Both the position numbers and the translations under genes were made by a program. A stretch of 64,000 bases of DNA, taken from the NCBI GenBank assembly GCA_004294445.1, contig REAZ01000007.1, positions 1 to 64,000 of the forward strand, written 5' to 3'. This DNA is from Cytophagales bacterium (GTDB lineage: Bacteria > Bacteroidota > Bacteroidia > Cytophagales > Thermoflexibacteraceae). Below the pieces are notes generated by a model. The model searched no databases and had not been told where the DNA came from. It saw only the letters and a program-made list of their open reading frames with translations. Positions 9,368-18,261 of the stretch are shown here, in pieces; the first letter of the stretch is position 1; each line of letters starts with the position of its first letter.

Positions 9368-10114
9368 ATGAAAAAAATAACAACTAAAACAGCCCTTATC
9401 ACGGGCGCACTCGGCGGAATTGGCAAGTCTATCTGCAAAGTATTTGATGAAGACGGATGGACGGTCATAGGTACGGATATTCGTATGCAAGGGCAAGCAC
9501 CTCATTGCCACGTTGCTATGCACATAGACCTTGACAAACTTTGCAAAGATAATATTTACAAAGAAGATATATTCCACGAAATTATCAGCAAGACAGATAA
9601 GTTAGATGTACTCGTCAATAATGCCGCCGTACAGTTACTCTCTGCGACAAATGAACTAAAGTTAGAAGATTGGTACGAAACTATGAACATAAATCTTACT
9701 GCCCCTATGCTCTTGAGTCAGCTTTTTTTGCCCATGCTCAAAAAATCGAATGGCTCTATTGTCAATATTGCAAGTATTCATCAGCAGCTTACCAAACCCA
9801 GATTTGTGAGCTATGCGACCAGCAAAAGTGCTTTGGTAGGACTCACAAAGGCGATGGCGGTAGATTTGCAGGGGAGTGTGCGCGTAAACTGCATTAGCCC
9901 TGCTGCTATCGGTACCGATATGCTTAGGGCTGGCTTTAACAATGACGAAATGGCTATCAGTGCTTTGGGTAGGTTGCATCCCGTTCAGCGGATAGGCTAT
10001 CCCGAAGAAGTAGCGAAATTAGCTCTGTTTTTGGCATCTGAAGAGGCAAAATTCATCAATGGAGCAAATTTGCAGTTAGATGGCGGAATTAGCTCGGTTT
10101 TGCACGATTTATAG
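9368..10114 (+). CDS. Short-chain dehydrogenase/reductase (SDR)
   Basis: A 248-residue classical SDR oxidoreductase, NAD(P)-dependent. The cofactor motif is GALGGIG near residues 13-19, VLVNNAAV follows near 82, the catalytic Ser is in NIASIHQQ near 135, and the YATSKSAL active-site Tyr/Lys is near 148-152. A C-terminal LQLDGGISS completes the fold. The Asp in GTDIRM after the second strand suggests NAD preference. It is divergent from the membrane-protein gene at 7989-9251 and convergent with mscL. Substrate not predictable. Confidence 0.88.
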   Translation: MKKITTKTALITGALGGIGKSICKVFDEDGWTVIGTDIRMQGQAPHCHVAMHIDLDKLCKDNIYKEDIFHEIISKTDKLDVLVNNAAVQLLSATNELKLEDWYETMNINLTAPMLLSQLFLPMLKKSNGSIVNIASIHQQLTKPRFVSYATSKSALVGLTKAMAVDLQGSVRVNCISPAAIGTDMLRAGFNNDEMAISALGRLHPVQRIGYPEEVAKLALFLASEEAKFINGANLQLDGGISSVLHDL

Positions 10115-10125
10115 CACTTTGCAAA

Positions 10126-10156
10126 ACTTTGACAAAGTTCGGAACTTTGTCAAAGT
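10126..10156. terminator. Perfect 15-bp hairpin between convergent SDR and mscL genes
   Basis: The arms ACTTTGACAAAGTTC (10126-10140) and GAACTTTGTCAAAGT (10142-10156) are perfectly complementary around a single G. The position between two convergent 3' ends fits a shared transcription stop, although neither side has a strong T-tract. It may equally be a short dispersed palindrome. Confidence 0.5.
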
Positions 10157-10180
10157 CAATGGATTGCTAAGAAAAATGCT

Positions 10181-10582
10181 TTATTTTTTGAGCAAATCTC
10201 TAATCTCTGCTAATAACTTTTCAGATGCTGTAGGCTCTGGCGGAGCGGGCGGCGGGGCGGCTTCGGCTTTTTTCTTTGTCGCATTCATTCCCTTCACCAC
10301 AAAAAACATCACTAAAGCCACCAATAGGAAGTTGATGATTGTTTGAATAAATTTGCCATAGTTTATTGCTATAGCAGGCTTTCCTTCTGTTGCTTCTTTG
10401 AGTACAAGCCCCATATTTGCAAAATCCACATCACCAATGAGCAATCCGAGAGGAGGCATAAATATATCAGCTACGAACGAACCCGTTACCGAAGCGACAG
10501 CACCTCCCATCACTACGCCCACCGCAAAATCTACCAGATTGCCTTGGGCTGCGAAATCTTTAAACTCACTTATAAATCCCAT
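10181..10582 (-). CDS. mscL: Large-conductance mechanosensitive channel MscL
   Basis: A 133-residue inner-membrane channel that opens under hypo-osmotic shock. It starts with the N-terminal amphipathic helix (GFISEFKDFAAQGN) and the first transmembrane helix NLVDFAVGVVMGGAVASVTG (about 16-36), which lines the pore. The periplasmic loop follows, then the second helix (FIQTIINFLLVALVMFFVVK, about 78-97) and the cytoplasmic helix with a Pro-rich linker (APPPAPPEPT) and TASEKLLAEIRDLLKK. Length and order match the family. It is a single gene, convergent with the SDR gene. Confidence 0.96.
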   Translation of the reverse strand: MGFISEFKDFAAQGNLVDFAVGVVMGGAVASVTGSFVADIFMPPLGLLIGDVDFANMGLVLKEATEGKPAIAINYGKFIQTIINFLLVALVMFFVVKGMNATKKKAEAAPPPAPPEPTASEKLLAEIRDLLKK

Positions 10583-10743
10583 AATTACATTAAAATTTAG
10601 GTTGTAAATCGAAATAATTGATTGTAATGTTTCGAATCAAATTTTTGAAAACATTTTCATCTTGAAATATACGCAGATATAGGTCATTTTAGCAAATAAA
10701 AAGTAAAATATTCTTTTTGAGTATTAAGAAAATAGGGCATAAA

Positions 10744-10780
10744 AAAAGGTCTGTAAGCACACTTTGGCTACAGACCTTTT
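10744..10780 (-). terminator. Intrinsic terminator of the small-gene region
   Basis: Arms AAAAGGTCTGTA (10744-10755) and TACAGACCTTTT (10769-10780) form a 12-bp stem. Read on the minus strand it ends in a run of seven T, just after the 35-residue small gene. This supports real transcription of the small genes. Confidence 0.65.
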
Positions 10781-10811
10781 ATATTTTATTCGGATTTTTT
10801 TGCATAAACTT

Positions 10812-10919
10812 TTAACAAGCTTGAATTAGACAATTAGGACAAAACATTCCGAGAAAAGGAGAAACTCCCACCACTTGCACATTTCTCTTACACTCTTCGC
10901 AAATACAGAGCGTAATCAC
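10812..10919 (-). CDS. Candidate 35-residue cysteine-rich (zinc-ribbon-like) protein
   Basis: A small frame starting at GTG 10919 encodes 35 residues with five to six cysteines: CICEEC near the start and FCPNC near residues 26-30, ending in AC. The pair of Cys knuckles looks like a minimal zinc ribbon. No ATG precedes it in frame; a TAG stop lies 36 nt upstream of the GTG. It starts 7 nt after the stop of the 25-residue frame at 10927-11004, so the two may be translationally coupled or may be a single gene joined by a frameshift. A terminator follows at 10744-10780. I do not recognise the family. Confidence 0.45.
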   Translation of the reverse strand: MITLCICEECKRNVQVVGVSPFLGMFCPNCLIQAC

Positions 10920-10926
10920 GATTAGG

Positions 10927-11004
10927 TTATACGTAAAACCATTCCCAATCTAAGTCTGAGGAGTCTATCAGACGCTCAAACACACTCAACAATTCAGGTT
11001 TCAT
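10927..11004 (-). CDS. Candidate 25-residue leader peptide or small protein
   Basis: ATG 11004 opens a 25-codon frame, MKPELLSVFERLIDSSDLDW followed by EWFYV, ending in TAA. It begins like an ordinary soluble acidic peptide with an amphipathic helix. It lies directly upstream of the cysteine-rich small frame in a different reading frame. The 320 bp upstream (11005-11323) holds no other gene and could be the promoter region. Could be a leader peptide, or the 5' part of a gene interrupted by a frameshift. Weak evidence because of its length. Confidence 0.4.
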   Translation of the reverse strand: MKPELLSVFERLIDSSDLDWEWFYV

Positions 11005-11323
11005 TTGAAAAAATAGATATTAATAAGAGTAAAAATTTCACTATCAAAACTCCAAAAAGAAGAAATAGTTTATATTTTTCATGCACAAATGTATTAATAT
11101 TTTAACTTAATACAAAAGTTGCTATTTCCCAAAGTGTAAGATTTGCTAATAGTTATATGATGTAGCTATTAAAAGTGCTTTTTATTTTATCATTTTATAT
11201 ATACCAAATCATTTTAAATTATAAATATTTGTTTTAGCTTTTTATAAACCGTATTAAATTCATTAATTATGATAAAAAATAAGATTAAGTAATAGCCTAA
11301 TGATGTATGTTTTTTTGTTTATT

Positions 11324-12724
11324 TTAAGTAAAATCAGCTGCTGTTTTGTTTATGATATTTTTCAATACGGGAAAAACAAGGCTAATGGTTGTGCCTTTTC
11401 CTTCGACTGAGAAAATTTGCATTGCCCCTTTATGCTTTTCTATAATTTTTTGGGTGAGGGCAAGACCTATCCCACTTCCGTTATAGCTTCTTACGTTGCT
11501 CGCCCTATAAAAAGGCTCTGTAATGTGTTTTAAATCGCTAAGAGGGATGCCTATGCCCTTATCTGTAACTATAATTTTGACAAAAAAATTACTGTATTCC
11601 AGTGTGCAGCTTACTTCCTGATTATCAGAGTATTTAATCGCATTTTCTATTACATTCACCAATGCTACCCCCAATAGATGCCTATTGCCAAGAATACTCA
11701 ATAAATCTTGATTTTCAGGCATTTGCGAAAAAGTCATTCTAAGTTTTGCGGTTTTATTTCTAAGCAAGAGTTCTTCTTGTATTTCCCAAAGTATCTCATC
11801 TATTCTAAGTTCTTCTTTGAATGTTTCGCCATCATGCAGGTTTGTGCGGGTAAAAGTTAGCAAATCATCTATGATTGTTTTGAGTAGTTTTGCCTCTTTG
11901 AGTGCTATATCTATACCTTCTTTGTACTGCTCTGCCGTTCTTTCTTTGGACAGAAGCATCTGCAACTCGCCAATGATGGCAGTAAGGGGAGTTCGCAACT
12001 CATGGGAAGCATGGCTTGTAAAACTGCGTTGGGCATTAAAAGCCTCTTGAATCCGCGCAAGCATTTCATTAAAAGTAAGGGTTAGTTTGCCTATCTCATC
12101 ATTCCTATGCCCCGCTATAACCCTCATATTCAGACTTGAATCTGTAATTTTTCGTACTTGCTCTACTACCTCTTTAATAGGGCTAAGTGCTTTTTCTGCA
12201 AACAGTCGCCCAGAAAAGTAGGTAATAATTAAGCCAATGAGAAATGAAATAATCATCACTAAGCGAAGTTTGCTTATTTTGGCAGTGCCTACCTCGTCAA
12301 TAGCTGAGGCAACAATGACGAAATGCCTCTGCACATCTTGGTAGAAAAGCCCCGCAATATATCGGTTATCTTTTTGAAAATTGACACTTTTTAGTGTCCT
12401 AATGCGGTCTAACTCCTCCTTGCTGAGGTTAAGATGTTCACTCTTGCTAATGAAGGTTGGCGTATTATTATCATCATAAATTTCCAATACTTCATGGCTA
12501 AGAGTTTCTAAAAAACGTTGCTCAAACTCAAAAAGTCGCTGCTTGCTAAGTTGGTCTTTTTCTAAAAAAATCTTAGAGGCAATGATGGCTCTCTCGTGGA
12601 GGCGGTCATAAAAACTTGCCTCTGAATAACGCACACTAATCAGATAAATCGCTGTAAGGATAGTGGTAAAAATCACAGCTACAATTGCTGTGAAAAGGAG
12701 GGTTAGTCTATTTTTTATATTCAT
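11324..12724 (-). CDS. Membrane sensor histidine kinase, no adjacent regulator
   Basis: A 466-residue HAMP-type sensor kinase of the CusS/ArlS kind. It has two transmembrane helices (about 8-30 and 152-175) flanking a periplasmic domain of about 120 residues, then HAMP (about 175-228, KALSPIKEV), HisKA with the phospho-acceptor His in SHASHELRTPLTAIIGELQ near residue 240, and the HATPase domain with N box (NVIENAIKYS near 357), G1 (DKGIGIP near 387) and G2 (GSGIGLALTQKI near 411). No response regulator is adjacent; the OmpR-type regulator at 5445-6137 is the only one in the window and also lacks a partner. The signal is unknown. Confidence 0.93.
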   Translation of the reverse strand: MNIKNRLTLLFTAIVAVIFTTILTAIYLISVRYSEASFYDRLHERAIIASKIFLEKDQLSKQRLFEFEQRFLETLSHEVLEIYDDNNTPTFISKSEHLNLSKEELDRIRTLKSVNFQKDNRYIAGLFYQDVQRHFVIVASAIDEVGTAKISKLRLVMIISFLIGLIITYFSGRLFAEKALSPIKEVVEQVRKITDSSLNMRVIAGHRNDEIGKLTLTFNEMLARIQEAFNAQRSFTSHASHELRTPLTAIIGELQMLLSKERTAEQYKEGIDIALKEAKLLKTIIDDLLTFTRTNLHDGETFKEELRIDEILWEIQEELLLRNKTAKLRMTFSQMPENQDLLSILGNRHLLGVALVNVIENAIKYSDNQEVSCTLEYSNFFVKIIVTDKGIGIPLSDLKHITEPFYRASNVRSYNGSGIGLALTQKIIEKHKGAMQIFSVEGKGTTISLVFPVLKNIINKTAADFT

Positions 12725-12824
12725 GCCCGATGTATTTTTACTTCAGAGATAGCAAAGATAGCAAGGAAAGAAATAAATCATTAACTTTATGTTTTAATCT
12801 ACTTTTTGAAGCAAAAAAATAATA

Positions 12825-13295
12825 ATGAAACTCATAAACCAAGACTTAATAGAACAGCTATCGTCAAAAGCAAAAGTTTCTCCTCGCAAGCGCGCTATTC
12901 ATTGCTTTCATGACGGCGATGCCGATACCATGCACCGTATGTTAAACGCATTAGAACCCGCTACTTACGTGCAGCCACATCTGCACCCCGATAAACATGA
13001 AGCATTTATTATCCTCAAAGGCAGTATTTTATGTATTGTCTTTGATGAGCAAGGCAACATCACGCATCACCAACTGTTGGCAGAGGGAACGAGCAATTTT
13101 GGTGTAGAAATACCTCCGAAAACATATCATACACTTATTGCGATGGAGGAGGGAACGGTCATTTTTGAAATCAAACACGGACCGTATCATCTTGCTACAG
13201 ACAAAGTTTTCGCCGAATGGTCGCCTAAGGAAGGAGAGGCAGGCTGCCAGCAATTTAATGAAGCTATTTTGGAAAAACTCAGGCAAAAACAGTAA
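12825..13295 (+). CDS. WbuC-family cupin metalloprotein
   Basis: A 156-residue protein matching WbuC, a small cupin often found near polysaccharide genes. The metal-binding motifs are visible: HLHPDKHEAFIILKG (cupin motif 1, near residues 51-66) and PKTYHTLIAMEEGTVIFEI (motif 2, near 96-114). The N-terminal RKRAIHCFHDGDADTMHRML segment is typical of the family. It stands alone, divergent from the kinase gene and convergent with the DUF485 gene. Activity unknown. Confidence 0.85.
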   Translation: MKLINQDLIEQLSSKAKVSPRKRAIHCFHDGDADTMHRMLNALEPATYVQPHLHPDKHEAFIILKGSILCIVFDEQGNITHHQLLAEGTSNFGVEIPPKTYHTLIAMEEGTVIFEIKHGPYHLATDKVFAEWSPKEGEAGCQQFNEAILEKLRQKQ

Positions 13296-13308
13296 AAATC
13301 GTTGCTAT

Positions 13309-13635
13309 CTATAGCTTCTTTTTAATATTGCTTACTTCTTTATCGTACTGATTATTAGCCCAATATACGTAAAGACCTGTGATAGCCCAAGTAAAAATAA
13401 TAATGCCCAAGCCAAGTAGCAACCCTATGTTTATATGACTCCCTATTTTTATAGCCAAAAAATCTTTGGCAAAAGCAACTGTAAAAATAAAACCCAAATA
13501 AACAACAAGCATGATGACGGTAAGCGTAAGTGCTACTGACCACCTTGCGCTTACTAATTTTTTAAATTCGGGAGATGACAAAATCTGTTGCGCTTTTGTA
13601 GGGTTTTCCATTTTATTGCTTTTTTTTAATGCCAT
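13309..13635 (-). CDS. DUF485-family small inner-membrane protein
   Basis: A protein of about 108 residues with two transmembrane helices (about 38-60 and 71-95 from the chosen start) and the DUF485 signature ILSSPEFKKLVSARW before helix one. Members (YjcH-like) normally sit beside an acetate/cation symporter gene (actP), which is absent here, so this copy is an orphan. I use ATG 13635; a second ATG at 13611 is also possible, and the longer frame to 13689 would start with TTG. Confidence 0.8.
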   Translation of the reverse strand: MALKKSNKMENPTKAQQILSSPEFKKLVSARWSVALTLTVIMLVVYLGFIFTVAFAKDFLAIKIGSHINIGLLLGLGIIIFTWAITGLYVYWANNQYDKEVSNIKKKL

Positions 13636-13713
13636 AAAAGTATTATCTTTAAGTCTATTCCCAAAGAAAAACCTATTATTTTTGGGCAAATTTTAAAACC
13701 AAACACATAATTT

Positions 13714-14280
13714 ATGAAAAAAATTGTATTGATGTTCCTAAGTGTAGCTCTTTTGGCGGCTTGCTCCTCTGGCAAACAAGAAAAAACAGCCGAAGTTACC
13801 ACCAAAGACAGTGTAAGTACCAACGTGGCAAGCGAGGAAGCAATGCCTCCCTACATGAGCGTAGTGGGCGATTCCATAGAAATAGCTCCCTTCGAAGTAG
13901 AGCTAACACTCAGCCCAAAGGCAGCGGAAAAACTCAAAAAGGTAAAGGAAACTATTATCGTCAATGTGGAGTTTATGGGCATTCCGAAAGATACCGTTAA
14001 TAACGAAGATTATATGACGCTTGGCTTTGCACCCCTGCCCACCTCACGCCCACAGATAGAACTCAAAAGTGAGGATAGAATCGCAAAATTTTCGGGTGTG
14101 CGCATCTCCAAAAAAGTATATGATGCAATGGCTAATAAAGATTTTGAAATCAACATCAATACCTTTAGCGGCAGAAAATCATCTCAGGATAACCTGTTAG
14201 ATGGCGGCTTTTTCCAATACAAGGCAAGCAAAGTAATGGGGCAACCTTTGAAACTTAATATAAAACTGATTGAAGAATAG
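13714..14280 (+). CDS. Lipoprotein of unknown function
   Basis: A 188-residue exported lipoprotein. The lipobox is LLAAC near residues 13-17, followed by a Lys/Thr-rich linker and a single compact beta-rich domain (about 45-188). The domain includes LTLSPKAAEKLKKVKETIIVN, which resembles small immunoglobulin-like or DUF-type domains of Bacteroidota lipoproteins. No enzyme motif is visible. It stands alone between the DUF485 gene (divergent) and the large membrane protein gene (convergent). Confidence 0.7.
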   Translation: MKKIVLMFLSVALLAACSSGKQEKTAEVTTKDSVSTNVASEEAMPPYMSVVGDSIEIAPFEVELTLSPKAAEKLKKVKETIIVNVEFMGIPKDTVNNEDYMTLGFAPLPTSRPQIELKSEDRIAKFSGVRISKKVYDAMANKDFEININTFSGRKSSQDNLLDGGFFQYKASKVMGQPLKLNIKLIEE

Positions 14281-14315
14281 AAGATTCCTCTCCTCAGTTT
14301 TTTAGGCTACTTTCA

Positions 14316-15887
14316 TCACTTCGAGTAAATCAGAAAATTACCGAAGTGATGCTTTTCAAATTTCATTTCCTTGAGCCACTCGTTTTGCTCTCCAAACATT
14401 TTTTCAGTTTCTTTGGAAGGGAAAAAAGCAATACAGGTTATTTTTTCTCTATCTCTTTCAAAATCAAATATTTGACTTTGAAAAGAAGTTGCTACTTTTT
14501 GCTTATGTGCCTCTGCGAACTCCTGCGGGACGTTGGGATTGGAAACTGTATAAAGTTGTAAGTAAATATTTTTCCGATTGAAGGCTGACGACTGCATAAA
14601 ACGGTAAAAAGCATGAGTCCACTCATGATACTGCACAGGCTCCGCTACCAGCAAAATACCTGATTGTTCGTTAGTTACTGTTTTTATAAAACGCAAAAAA
14701 GCGTTTGTTTGGATTCCCTCCGTGGCAAAATCACTACCTTTGAAGTAGGCTTTTCCCAAAGGAAAATATAAGCCAAAAAAGCCGACTAAGCAAAAAGAAA
14801 TTTTTAAATACTGTTTTATAAAATCTTGTTTTAGAATAAGTTGGATAAGAAAAACAGCAAAAAAAGCCAAACCTAAAGTAGTGGGTATTAAATATCTTTC
14901 GTACAAATCTGTCCGCAAATACAAGATAAACTGGGGGACAATAACCAACAAAACCAAAAATAAGGCAGGTAAAATCTCTTTCAATAAACCAATTATCTTT
15001 GGTTTGCTATGCTTAATATCATCTGCCAAAGAGAAAGCAACAAGCCCTAAAAAAGCAATTACTAATAAGTTTAACTTGTTGAAAGTAAGCAACTTATTGA
15101 GCATATAGAGCATAATTGTATTCCGAAAGTTGCTATCTTCGGTAGCACTTGCATTAAAAATACTTTCTTCGGCTTGGGTCTGTGTACTAATAAAATAAAT
15201 TTCTATGCAAAAAACAAAGCATAAAACAATGATAAGCAACAAGTTAGATTTTATTTTTATTACCCAATCGCTGCTTGCATGAGTCCAGATTTTCCAAAAA
15301 AGTAAGGCAGGAATCATCAGAATAAAAGACTCCTTGCTCAAAGCTGCCAAAATAACAAAAACAAGAAACAATGCGTCCCACCACTTTCTTTGAGAAGATG
15401 CCGATTTTGCCAAGCAATAAATTGAACATGAGGCAAATAACATTCCTAAGGTTTCTGCTGTGCCAAGTCGCCACCATACTGCGGTTTGCTCGCCCCAGAA
15501 TGCAAAAAGAGGAAATAAAAAAGCAGGAACTATAGAAAAGTTAAGATGCAATAAAGCTCGGAAAAGCATAAAAGAGCATACCACAGCAAGCCCACAGAAA
15601 TAGATAGCCCAAAGTTTGCTATCCGTACCTATCAGGCTTGTAATCAATACTCTATGTGCATAATAAGCAGGGCGAAAACGGGTTGCCATGTCTATTTTTA
15701 TTTGCTCTGTAACCAAAGAAAATACACTTTGCTTTTTGAGTAAGTCATTAAAAAGTATCACTTCGTGGTCGTCAGTGAGGTGAAATCCTGCATCAAAAAT
15801 ACCTGAAAAGTGAAATAAGCCGAACCAAAGTAGCACAAAACTAAAAAAAGCAAGCATTTTCTTTGTCAATGCTTCTTTATTGCTCAT
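14316..15887 (-). CDS. Polytopic membrane protein, GT-C-like glycosyltransferase candidate
   Basis: A 523-residue protein with about 10-12 hydrophobic segments, and a first periplasmic loop between helix one and two carrying acidic residues (HLTDDHEVILFND near residue 36). This position and acidic character recall GT-C (ArnT/PMT-type) lipid-linked glycosyltransferases, where the catalytic Asp lies in that loop. A soluble tail of about 130 residues follows the last helix. Its start overlaps the YciI gene stop by 4 nt, so the two are co-transcribed. No direct match to a named family was certain. Confidence 0.55.
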   Translation of the reverse strand: MSNKEALTKKMLAFFSFVLLWFGLFHFSGIFDAGFHLTDDHEVILFNDLLKKQSVFSLVTEQIKIDMATRFRPAYYAHRVLITSLIGTDSKLWAIYFCGLAVVCSFMLFRALLHLNFSIVPAFLFPLFAFWGEQTAVWWRLGTAETLGMLFASCSIYCLAKSASSQRKWWDALFLVFVILAALSKESFILMIPALLFWKIWTHASSDWVIKIKSNLLLIIVLCFVFCIEIYFISTQTQAEESIFNASATEDSNFRNTIMLYMLNKLLTFNKLNLLVIAFLGLVAFSLADDIKHSKPKIIGLLKEILPALFLVLLVIVPQFILYLRTDLYERYLIPTTLGLAFFAVFLIQLILKQDFIKQYLKISFCLVGFFGLYFPLGKAYFKGSDFATEGIQTNAFLRFIKTVTNEQSGILLVAEPVQYHEWTHAFYRFMQSSAFNRKNIYLQLYTVSNPNVPQEFAEAHKQKVATSFQSQIFDFERDREKITCIAFFPSKETEKMFGEQNEWLKEMKFEKHHFGNFLIYSK

Positions 15888-16174
15888 ATACTTGCCACTC
15901 TGAACATTTTAATGTCTATTTTTTCCCAAACTTTCTGCACTATGTAAGGCTCTATCGCCAAGTATGCCTGCAAATCTTCCTTTGTTTCAAACTGCAAAAC
16001 AGCGTTTGAGCCTATCATTTGCCCTTCGTCATTGAGGATAGCTCCGCCGAGTACAAAATTGCCTGTTTCTTTTAGTTTTTTGATGCCCTCAAAGTGAGCA
16101 GGGCGAGCAGCCATACGCCTATCTAAGGCTTGGGCATCCGTATAATCGTAAGCGTGAATAAGAAAATGTTGCAT
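15884..16174 (-). CDS. YciI-family protein
   Basis: A 96-residue protein with the YCII fold (dimeric ferredoxin-like). The family marks are the early His in QHFLIHAYDY, the RPAHFEGIKKL segment with its conserved His, and GGAILNDEGQMIGSN. The biochemical role of most YciI proteins is unknown, though a dehalogenase or hydrolase role has been proposed for some. It precedes the membrane protein with a 4-nt overlap. Cytoplasmic. Confidence 0.85.
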   Translation of the reverse strand: MQHFLIHAYDYTDAQALDRRMAARPAHFEGIKKLKETGNFVLGGAILNDEGQMIGSNAVLQFETKEDLQAYLAIEPYIVQKVWEKIDIKMFRVASI

Positions 16175-16225
16175 GGTAATTATTGTTTTTCAGTCAATTA
16201 TATATTTTGTACAAAGATGTAATCT

Positions 16226-17206
16226 TTAGTCAATATCTTCAAAAAGTAAGTCTTCCAACTCGTCCAAATAATCTCGCAAGCGGTTTAAGGCTTGCTTGTC
16301 CTGCTGATTGACTACGGCAACGAAATCATCGACTATTTTATCTTTTAAGTCCATGATTTTCATATTTTTATCTTCGTTTGCAAGTACGTGCGGGTTGGTA
16401 ATTTCCAAAGGGATATAATTACTTTTTGTGGCTTGTTGCTCTTTGGAAGTATCTTTTTTTGGCTTTTTCTCTATTTTCTTTACCACATTTATAGCCTCTC
16501 TGAATCCTTTTCCTTCAGTCATTTTTGCTCCTATTTGCAAAAGTACGTCTTCTGGCTCGCCCGACATATTGGTAAGGGCAACCTTGCCAAACTTGATTTT
16601 TCGGTTGAGCATATCCCACTTCAAATTTTCATTGCCAAAAGTAATTTTATCCATTGCATCGGCAAATTTTTCATCAGAGCGAATCGTTTTTTCGGAAACT
16701 TTGTGCTGGGCTGCGAGTCTTTCGGCAGTGCGTTCGGCATCTTTGGCAAATTCATCTTTGTTGTACTGATTTAGCCCTGTGCCTCCTGCTCGTTTTTTTT
16801 CTTGTTTGTATTGTAGTCCTCTCAAATAGGCTTTTGCTTCCTCAGTAACATTTCGCTTGCCAAGCTGATTGAGTATCATCCAATCTTTTGCACTTTCTTT
16901 GTCTTCAAAGTTCACCACTTGTACTTTGAAAGGAAGGCTATGCTTCTGACAAATTTGATAGCGATTATGCCCATCTATGAGTATATGAGAGCCGTCGGGC
17001 TGCTCCCAAACGATGAGAGAATCCCTACAGCCATCTTTTAAAATATTGTCTTCTAATAACTTAAACTCCTCGTCCAAAAGCGGCGGAATGAACTTCAATA
17101 GCTCATCATCTATGATGATACTTTGGCGAATAAAATCTGTAGATTCCCTATTTTGCTGCTCTGCCTGCTTTACAAGCCCTTCAAATTTAAACTGTTTCTT
17201 TGCCAT
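16226..17206 (-). CDS. ParB-like partition/regulatory protein
   Basis: A 326-residue protein with an N-terminal ParB/sulfiredoxin-fold domain (about 40-130): the segment EFKLLEDNILKDGCRDSLIVW followed by ILIDGHNRYQICQKH is the ParB-type box with GHNR in place of the usual GHRR. A helical middle (about 130-225) includes a likely helix-turn-helix (RLAAQHKVSEKTIRSDEKFA), and the C-terminus is Lys-rich then acidic. This layout matches plasmid-type ParB proteins rather than chromosomal Spo0J. No parA is adjacent; the only ParA lies at 61164-61904. It may bind CTP or act as a DNA-binding regulator. No parS-like palindrome was recognised nearby. Confidence 0.78.
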   Translation of the reverse strand: MAKKQFKFEGLVKQAEQQNRESTDFIRQSIIIDDELLKFIPPLLDEEFKLLEDNILKDGCRDSLIVWEQPDGSHILIDGHNRYQICQKHSLPFKVQVVNFEDKESAKDWMILNQLGKRNVTEEAKAYLRGLQYKQEKKRAGGTGLNQYNKDEFAKDAERTAERLAAQHKVSEKTIRSDEKFADAMDKITFGNENLKWDMLNRKIKFGKVALTNMSGEPEDVLLQIGAKMTEGKGFREAINVVKKIEKKPKKDTSKEQQATKSNYIPLEITNPHVLANEDKNMKIMDLKDKIVDDFVAVVNQQDKQALNRLRDYLDELEDLLFEDID

Positions 17207-17402
17207 ATTCTAAATGCAAATCTAAAAACGCATTACTTTAATGTATTCAAAGGCAAAGAAAAAAAATAATTGTGGAAAAAGCAAAAAAGTTATAAAAGCA
17301 TTTGTAATCTTTGCTGTTAAACAAACTAGTAGTTAAACTATTTGTGATTCAAAATTTTTTGAGGTTTATTTGCAGTCAGAAAATCAGTAAGTTTTTTATA
17401 AT

Positions 17403-18218
17403 ATGATTTACATAGTAATACCTGTATTTAACAGAAAGCAATTTACCAAAGAGTGCTTGGAATCTCTTCGTAAGCAAACTTTCACAAAGTTTAGCGTAAT
17501 AGTAGTAGATGACGGCTCTACAGACGGCACTGAGGATATGCTCAAAACTGATTTCCCCGAAGTAATTATTCTTAAGGGAGACAACTTGTGGTGGACGACA
17601 GCTACTAATTTGGGTATCGAATATGCGCTCAAAAACGGAGCTACTTATGTAATGACCTTGAATAATGATACACTTGCTTTTGCAGACTACATGGAAAAAA
17701 TGGTGTACTGGGCGGAACAAAAACCAAATGCTGTTCTTGGGGCGATGGCGATGAGTAAGATAGACAATCAGCCTATTTTTCATGGACCTATTTTGTTCAA
17801 AAAGGAAGAGTTAGAAGGCAAAAAATTAGAAGGTTTGTTAGAAATTTCACACTTCCCAGGGCGAGGATGCCTAATTCCAAAAGCTGTTTTTGATAAAATT
17901 GGTTTGTTCGACCAAAAAAACTTCCCTCATTATTACGCAGATTATGATTTTACCCAAACGGCATACGAAAATGGCTTTCAGATATACAACAACTTTGATG
18001 CAAAGCTATACATCTATCCCGAAGAAAGTGGTGACCAAAAAAACAGAGTCAAGAAAAGCTGGAAAAATTATAAAAATCACCTCTTTGGAATCAAAGGAGG
18101 GGGTAATTTGGAAAATTTTACTCGTTTTACTCGCAAACACTCGCACTCTCGCATAGAATTAGTATTTGATTTGCTAAGTGGGTACGCTTCGCGTATCTTT
18201 GGTTATTGGTTCAAATAA
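17403..18218 (+). CDS. Family 2 glycosyltransferase
   Basis: A 271-residue GT-A enzyme. It begins with VIPVFNRKQFTKECLESL, then VIVVDDGSTDGTEDML (nucleotide-binding Asp) near residues 34-48, and MTLNNDTLAF near 82, the DxD-equivalent. The later FPHYYADYDFTQTAYENGFQ near 180 is typical of rhamnosyl- or GlcNAc-type GT2 proteins. It ends with an amphipathic tail. The acyltransferase gene follows 43 nt later on the same strand, which suggests a shared role in lipid A or surface glycolipid assembly. Cytoplasmic or membrane-associated. Confidence 0.9.
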   Translation: MIYIVIPVFNRKQFTKECLESLRKQTFTKFSVIVVDDGSTDGTEDMLKTDFPEVIILKGDNLWWTTATNLGIEYALKNGATYVMTLNNDTLAFADYMEKMVYWAEQKPNAVLGAMAMSKIDNQPIFHGPILFKKEELEGKKLEGLLEISHFPGRGCLIPKAVFDKIGLFDQKNFPHYYADYDFTQTAYENGFQIYNNFDAKLYIYPEESGDQKNRVKKSWKNYKNHLFGIKGGGNLENFTRFTRKHSHSRIELVFDLLSGYASRIFGYWFK

Positions 18219-18261
18219 TCAAGCATTTTGTTCTGATTTCCTCTAAATTGTTTATTAGCTA

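Noticed and set aside
11146..11170. Iteron-like GTGTAAGATTTGC near the small genes
   Set aside because: Only the left seven to nine bases match; the TATAACGG end is missing, so it is probably chance in AT-rich DNA.
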